Of a stretch of 29,139 bases of DNA, positions 22,614 through 29,139 are shown one piece after another. How positions within the stretch are numbered: position 1 is the stretch's first letter; the number at the start of each line of letters is the position of its first letter. Made by a program: the position numbers and the translations under genes. The stretch is taken from the NCBI GenBank assembly GCA_049644325.1, contig JBARRR010000152.1, forward strand, positions 1-29,139, read 5' to 3'. This DNA comes from DASZHA01 sp049644325 (GTDB taxonomy: Bacteria; Chloroflexota; Dormibacteria; DASZGP01). Below the pieces are notes generated by a model, which made no database searches, had not been told where the DNA came from, and was given only the letters and a program-made list of their open reading frames with translations.

Positions 22614-23120
22614 TTGACCCGACCGTTGCGATCGCCCAGGTCCACCAGGTCAGCTGGAGCGGCAACCGAGCTCAAGATCCCAGCGGATCCCCAGTACGTG
22701 ATCGTGGCCAAGCGAGCCGCCAGCGCCCTGGGATCGACGGCTGGGTTCTCGCTGGAGGGGATTGACGACCTCAACATCGCGGTCGCCCAGGCCTGCGAGA
22801 AAGCGATCGCCGCGGCCGACCGTATGTGGGGTAGGGGCAACGGCGTCCTCCGGCTGACGTTTCACATCGTCGACGAGGGCATCGAGGTCGAGGTCCGCAG
22901 CATGGCGGCGCCGGAGGCGGCCCAGCGCCAGCTCGCCCGCCTGGTCGGAGTGAACCGCCGCATCACCGGCGCCGCCCTGACCAAGAGGCAAGCCAAGAGC
23001 GAGGGCGACTTTGACGACCTCGCCGTGAACATGATCCGCCTATTCGTTGACGAGCTTCGATACAACGTCGACTCGCGTGGCGCCATGCGGATGAGGATGG
23101 TCAAGTACCACGTCGACTGA
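22614..23120 (+). CDS. RsbW/SpoIIAB-like anti-sigma factor with degenerate ATP site
   Basis: A 168-residue protein that aligns by eye with serine-kinase anti-sigma factors (GHKL fold): the DDLNIAVAQACEKAI helix corresponds to the N-box and the C-terminal MIRLFVDELRY...RMRMVKYHVD to the usual LIRQLVDEV...MVK end. The key residues differ. The catalytic Glu is Gln59 and the Mg-binding Asn is Lys63, and no DxGxG or glycine-rich G2 motif is seen where expected. So it may bind a sigma factor but is unlikely to be an active kinase. It sits 28 bases after the YtxH-like gene and 20 bases before the sigma factor. The family is likely; loss of kinase activity is inferred. Confidence 0.8.
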   Translation: MTRPLRSPRSTRSAGAATELKIPADPQYVIVAKRAASALGSTAGFSLEGIDDLNIAVAQACEKAIAAADRMWGRGNGVLRLTFHIVDEGIEVEVRSMAAPEAAQRQLARLVGVNRRITGAALTKRQAKSEGDFDDLAVNMIRLFVDELRYNVDSRGAMRMRMVKYHVD

Positions 23121-23140
23121 ATCGCGGACCGTCCACGAGG

Positions 23141-23944
23141 GTGAGGGCTGAGCCCAGGAAGCTCCCTACCCAGCCAGCCAAACCGGCTGCGGGGCGCATG
23201 AGCTCCGAGGAGCAGCGCCAGCTGTTCCGTCGGTACCAGCAGACCAAGGACCCGGCCGTTCGCCAGAAGCTGGTCGAGGCCTACACCAACCTGGTCTACT
23301 TCCTGGCGCGCAAGTTCATCAACCGTGGCGAGCCCCTGGAGGACGTCGTCCAGGTGGGCTTCGTCGGGCTCCTGATGGCGATCGAGCGTTTCGACCCCGA
23401 GCGAGGCCTCGAGTTCAGCACCTTTGCCACACCGACGATCGTTGGGGAGATCAAGCGCTACTTCCGGGACAAGAGCTGGGCGGTGCGCATACCCCGGCGG
23501 CTGCAGGAGCTCAACGCCCGCAGCCGCCTCAAGGCCGAGGAGATGCAGAACAAATTGGGCCGGGCACCCAGCGTCCAGGAGCTGGCCGAGGGCCTGGGTA
23601 CATCCGAGGAGGAGCTGCTGGCCGCCTACGAGGCGAGCCCGGCACAGCAGACGGTACCCCTGGACTCGCCACCCTCCGCCGACACCGAGGCCACCAGCCT
23701 GGCCGACCGGCTCGGCGCCGCCGACGAGAACCTGGAGCGGGTCGAGCTCCAGGGGGTGCTCGACTCGGCGATGGCCCACCTCACCCCTCGAGAGCGAGAG
23801 ATCATGTATCTCCGCTTCATCGAGGAGCTGCCTCAGAGCGAGGTGGCCAGGCGGCTGGGCATCTCCCAGATGCACGTCTCCCGGCTGCAGCGCGCGGCGG
23901 TCGAGCACATCCGCAGTCAGCTGCCCGCCGACGTCGGCGTCTGA
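23141..23944 (+). CDS. RNA polymerase sigma factor, SigB/SigF/SigG type
   Basis: A 267-residue group 3 sigma-70 factor that directs RNA polymerase to stress or developmental promoters. Region 2 shows YTNLVYFLARKF, EDVVQVGFVGLLMAIERFDP and FSTFATPTIVGEIKRYFRD, followed by SWAVRIPRRLQEL. Region 3 has LGRAPSVQELAEGLG. Region 4 ends with LRFIEELPQSEVARRLGISQ then MHVSRLQR, the SigB-type SQMHVSRL helix-turn-helix. GTG 23141 is 20 bases after the anti-sigma gene; ATG 23198 in the same frame would remove a 19-residue Pro/Lys-rich lead and is equally possible. No separate anti-anti-sigma gene is seen here. It could be controlled by the adjacent RsbW-like protein. Confidence 0.94.
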   Translation: MRAEPRKLPTQPAKPAAGRMSSEEQRQLFRRYQQTKDPAVRQKLVEAYTNLVYFLARKFINRGEPLEDVVQVGFVGLLMAIERFDPERGLEFSTFATPTIVGEIKRYFRDKSWAVRIPRRLQELNARSRLKAEEMQNKLGRAPSVQELAEGLGTSEEELLAAYEASPAQQTVPLDSPPSADTEATSLADRLGAADENLERVELQGVLDSAMAHLTPREREIMYLRFIEELPQSEVARRLGISQMHVSRLQRAAVEHIRSQLPADVGV

Positions 23945-23972
23945 CGCTTTCTGATCTCAGCCCAAACTCGGC

Positions 23973-23994
23973 GGAGCGGGGGCGACGGGGCTCC
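23973..23994 (+). terminator. Weak hairpin after the sigma factor gene
   Basis: GGAGC (23973-23977) pairs with GCTCC (23990-23994) around a 12-base G-rich loop, followed by ATTTGG. It lies in the 81-base gap before alaS. The stem is short and the T-run poor, so this is a tentative terminator. Confidence 0.25.
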
Positions 23995-24004
23995 ATTTGG
24001 CTGG

Positions 24005-24010
24005 TAGGAT
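24005..24010 (+). promoter_or_regulatory. -10-like hexamer TAGGAT before alaS
   Basis: TAGGAT fits TANNNT but ends 15 bases before ATG 24026, which implies a leader of eight or nine bases. No -35 is evident. Confidence 0.3.
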
Positions 24011-24025
24011 GCTTCTCAACCGGTA

Positions 24026-26628
<2,603 letters not shown>

Positions 26629-26632
<4 letters not shown>

Positions 26633-27882
26633 AGAACTTCCTCAGCCGCAAGCGTGCGCCCGCCGACCACTACACCGCCCTGGACATCGGCACCGAGTAC
26701 ATCAAGGCTCTGATCATTCGCCGCGAGGGGGACAACGGCATCGTGCTCGGCGTGGGCCGCCAGCAGCAGTCCTACGCCGACATGGTCTCAGGCGCCGTCG
26801 CCGACATCCAGGCGGTGATCGACAACTGCAACACGGCGCTGGAGAAGGCCGAGGACATGGCCGAGGCGATTCCCGGCCGCGCCGTGATCGGCATCGCCGG
26901 CGAGCAGGTCAAGGGCTTCAGCACGTCGGTCACCGTGCCCCGTAGCGATCCCGCCCAACGCATCAACCGCGTCGAGCTGCAGAACACCCTCGAGCTGGTG
27001 CAGAAACGGGCGATGCGCGAGGCCTCCCACGCCATGGGCGTGGAGCTGGGCATCCCCGAGGTCAACCTCAAGCTCATCCACAGCACGATCACCACCGTGC
27101 GCATCGACGGCTACATGGTCACCAACCCGCTCGACTTCCAGGGCAAGGCGATGGAGATCTCGGTTTTCAACACCTTCGCCCCGCTAACCCACATCGGGGC
27201 CCTTCAGACCATCGCCGCCGAGCTCGACCTGGAGCTGATCGCCACCGTGGCCGAGCCCTTCGCCATGGCGCGATGCTGCGCCACCGACGAGGTCTACGAG
27301 TTCGGTGGCATCTTCGTAGACGTCGGCGGCGGCACCACTGACGTGGCCCTGATACGCAACGGCGGTATCGAGGGCACCAAGATGTTCACCATCGGTGGTC
27401 GCGTCTTCACCAAGAAGATCGCCGGCCACCTGGGCATGTCGTTTGCCGAGGCCGAAGACCTCAAGGTCCGCTACGCACTCGGGGAGGTATCGGCCGACCG
27501 CGCCCAGCACCTGCGCTCCCTGCTGGCGCCCGATGCCGAGGTCCTGGTTAACGGCGTCGCCCTCACACTGCAGCAACTGGCCAAACACGACCGGCTCCCA
27601 CCCACGATCTACCTGGCCGGCGGAGGCAGCGCCCTTCCCGAGATCGGCGAGTACCTCAATGCGTATCCTTGGATGGACCGGCTCCCGTTCCCCCGGCAGC
27701 CGGTGGTTAGGGTGCTTGCGCCCACTGATGTCCGCAACATTTACGATTCCACCGGCCTGCTGCTGAGCCAGCAGGACATCACTCCGATGGGCCTGGGCTA
27801 CCAGGCTATCCAGGAGGACGAAGGAGACAAAGACCTGCTCTACACGACGATGCGCCGCATCATGCGCGCGATGAAGGTCTAG
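26629..27882 (+). CDS. FtsA/PilM-like actin-fold ATPase
   Basis: A 417-residue protein of the FtsA superfamily, which includes cell-division FtsA and the pilus protein PilM. Phosphate-1 is ALDIGTEYIKAL (Asp19), an SHS2-type 1C domain with the TTVRIDGYMVTNPL region follows (about 100-185), phosphate-2 is DVGGGTTDVALI (about 231) and the adenosine motif is YLAGGGSALPEIG (about 329). The C-terminal LLYTTMRRIMRAMKV is basic and amphipathic and could bind the membrane as the FtsA tail does. ATG 26629 overlaps the alaS stop (ATGA); the longer open frame from 26578 would overlap alaS further. The next gene abuts with no gap. There is no ftsZ nearby, so division is not implied. I cannot choose between FtsA-like and PilM-like function. 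Confidence 0.85.
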
Positions 27883-29139
27883 ATGGCCAAGCTGATCTAC
27901 GCCGAGCCCGACGACGAGATAACCAACCTGGTTGATCGTCTGCGCGGCGAGAAGGAGCAGGCTGACCTCGTCTTTGTGCTGCCGCCGTCCTCCCGGGTGA
28001 TGCAGTCAGCGCTCAACGCCCGGCTGCTGATGCAGTACAGCAACTCGCTGGGCAAGCAGACCTCGGTGATCAGCCCCGATCCCCGCACCCAGGGAGCCGC
28101 CATCGAGACGGGCTTCACCGTGTACCCCACGCTCACCGACTACGAGGCACGCCGGTCGATCGACCGGGCCATCGAGGCTGCGCCGGTCTACACCCCGGCG
28201 CTCGACGAGTTCGAGCCGATCAATGGCGACGCGCCTCCTGGGCCCACGCCCCGCCGTACCGAGGCGCCCGCGCCGGTGCCCGCTCCGCGCGCACGCCCGG
28301 TGGCCACGCGTGGCACCGGCGTTAGCGAGAAGCGAGCCGGCTACCTGCCCTGGGTCCTCGGTGGGGTGGGCGTGCTGGTCATCATCCTGATCCTGACGTT
28401 CTTCGTGCTCCCCACGGCCACCGTGACGATCCTGACCGCGGCGCGCTCGGTGTCGGCCACGCCCACGGTCACGGGTGCGGTCACGCCCGCTGCAGGAGGC
28501 GATCAGCTGGCGGTTCAGACCACGGTGCAGCAGGCCCAGGAGTCGACCAGCCAGCAGCGCAACTCCACCGGCAAGAAGGATGTCCCGGCCGTGCCGGCGA
28601 CCGGGTCAGTGGTGTTCACCTACGTGAGCCCAATTTTTGGTGCCGGTTCGGTGATGGTGCCTAAGGGCAGCCAGGTGATTACCGATGACGGAAAGGCCTT
28701 CATCACCCAGGCTGATACGGCAAGTCTCAAAGTAGGTGACTCATCCGCGCCCATTCCGATCGCGGCGAAGGTCGGAGGTACCGCCGGCAATGTGGGCCCC
28801 CACACGATCAAGAACATCGCCAACAACAACAACCCCGACAACATCAAGGTCGACAACAACGATCCCACGGCCAACGGCGCCGAGCCGACCACCAAGGTGG
28901 TCGTATCGCAGACCGACCTCGACACGGCCAAGAAAGACCTGGGCGACCCGTTGGCGCAGAAGGTCAAGGATGGGCTCAAGGCGAAGGCCAGCGGCCAGAA
29001 GATCATCGACGAGACCCAGGCCGTCACCGTCGACGCCACTTATGACCACAAGGCGGGTGACGAGGCCGGCAACTTCAACGCCAACGTCACCGCCAAGGGC
29101 CAGGCAACCTCCTTCGACGAGAACAAGATGAAGGAGGTC
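27883..29139 (+). CDS. Membrane-anchored protein with baseplate-J/gp47-like outer domain, 5' part
   Basis: Open to the window end, with 419 codons visible. The N-terminal about 85 residues look like a small alpha/beta domain (ADLVFVLPPSSRVMQSALNA, GKQTSVISPDPRTQGAAIE, GFTVYPTLTDYEA). A Pro/Arg-rich linker (about 110-150) leads to one membrane helix at about 157-176 (WVLGGVGVLVIILILTFFVL). The basic side before it places the N-terminus inside. The outer part has ATGSVVFTYVS, VPKGSQVITDDGKAFITQAD and APIPIAAKVGGTAGNVGPHT, the pattern of baseplate J/gp47-family beta domains. The start codon follows the previous stop directly (TAGATG), so the two are coupled. The family call for the outer domain is by pattern only and the function is unknown. 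Confidence 0.75.
   Translation, partial: MAKLIYAEPDDEITNLVDRLRGEKEQADLVFVLPPSSRVMQSALNARLLMQYSNSLGKQTSVISPDPRTQGAAIETGFTVYPTLTDYEARRSIDRAIEAAPVYTPALDEFEPINGDAPPGPTPRRTEAPAPVPAPRARPVATRGTGVSEKRAGYLPWVLGGVGVLVIILILTFFVLPTATVTILTAARSVSATPTVTGAVTPAAGGDQLAVQTTVQQAQESTSQQRNSTGKKDVPAVPATGSVVFTYVSPIFGAGSVMVPKGSQVITDDGKAFITQADTASLKVGDSSAPIPIAAKVGGTAGNVGPHTIKNIANNNNPDNIKVDNNDPTANGAEPTTKVVVSQTDLDTAKKDLGDPLAQKVKDGLKAKASGQKIIDETQAVTVDATYDHKAGDEAGNFNANVTAKGQATSFDENKMKEV

Overview
This is a gene-dense, GC-rich stretch of bacterial core chromosome. Every supported gene lies on the + strand, genes overlap or sit a few bases apart, and no gap exceeds about 155 bases. I saw no rRNA, tRNA, CRISPR array, insertion sequence or phage module. 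The gene content and order (comM-dprA-topA-rpsB-tsf-pyrH-frr-uppS-cdsA-dxr-rseP-ispG-proS, then relA...hisS-aspS, then a SigB/RsbW-type pair and alaS) suggest a Terrabacteria-type lineage near Chloroflexota, Dormibacterota or Actinomycetota. The exact phylum is an inference and cannot be fixed from the sequence alone.

Layout. 1-1933: the 3' part of a ComM-family AAA+ gene and dprA (DNA uptake and recombination). 2012-4962: topA and a small membrane protein. 4990-8101: rpsB with a structured leader, tsf, pyrH and frr (translation and UMP synthesis). 8141-13251: uppS, cdsA, dxr, rseP and ispG, covering isoprenoid precursor synthesis (two MEP-pathway enzymes), undecaprenyl carrier, phospholipid precursor and site-2 protease. 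13300-21025: proS, a bifunctional (p)ppGpp enzyme, an unknown membrane protein, a Nudix hydrolase, hisS and aspS. 21025-22294: a small membrane protein and a YihY/BrkB-family membrane protein. 22385-23944: a probable stress-sigma operon of a YtxH-like peptide, a degenerate RsbW-like protein and a SigB/SigF-type sigma factor. 24026-29139: alaS, then an FtsA/PilM-like actin-fold ATPase abutting a membrane-anchored protein with a baseplate-J/gp47-like outer domain, which runs off the window.

Two modes of translation start can be read from the sequence. Several genes (topA, pyrH, frr, uppS, proS, relA, hisS) have a TANNNT or GATAAT hexamer ending only 6-9 bases before the start codon and no Shine-Dalgarno sequence, which suggests leaderless mRNAs. 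Others (rpsB, the YtxH-like gene, the RsbW-like gene) have perfect AGGAGG-type sites behind real leaders or upstream genes. Within clusters, translation is commonly coupled by ATGA, GTGA, TTGA or TGATG overlaps.

The most interesting points are the FtsA-like/gp47-like pair at the right end, the RsbW-like protein that has lost its key ATP-site residues, the leaderless promoter pattern with a six-codon leader ORF coupled to the YihY gene, the folded rpsB leader, and lineage-type insertions or extensions in IspG, RpsB and TopA.
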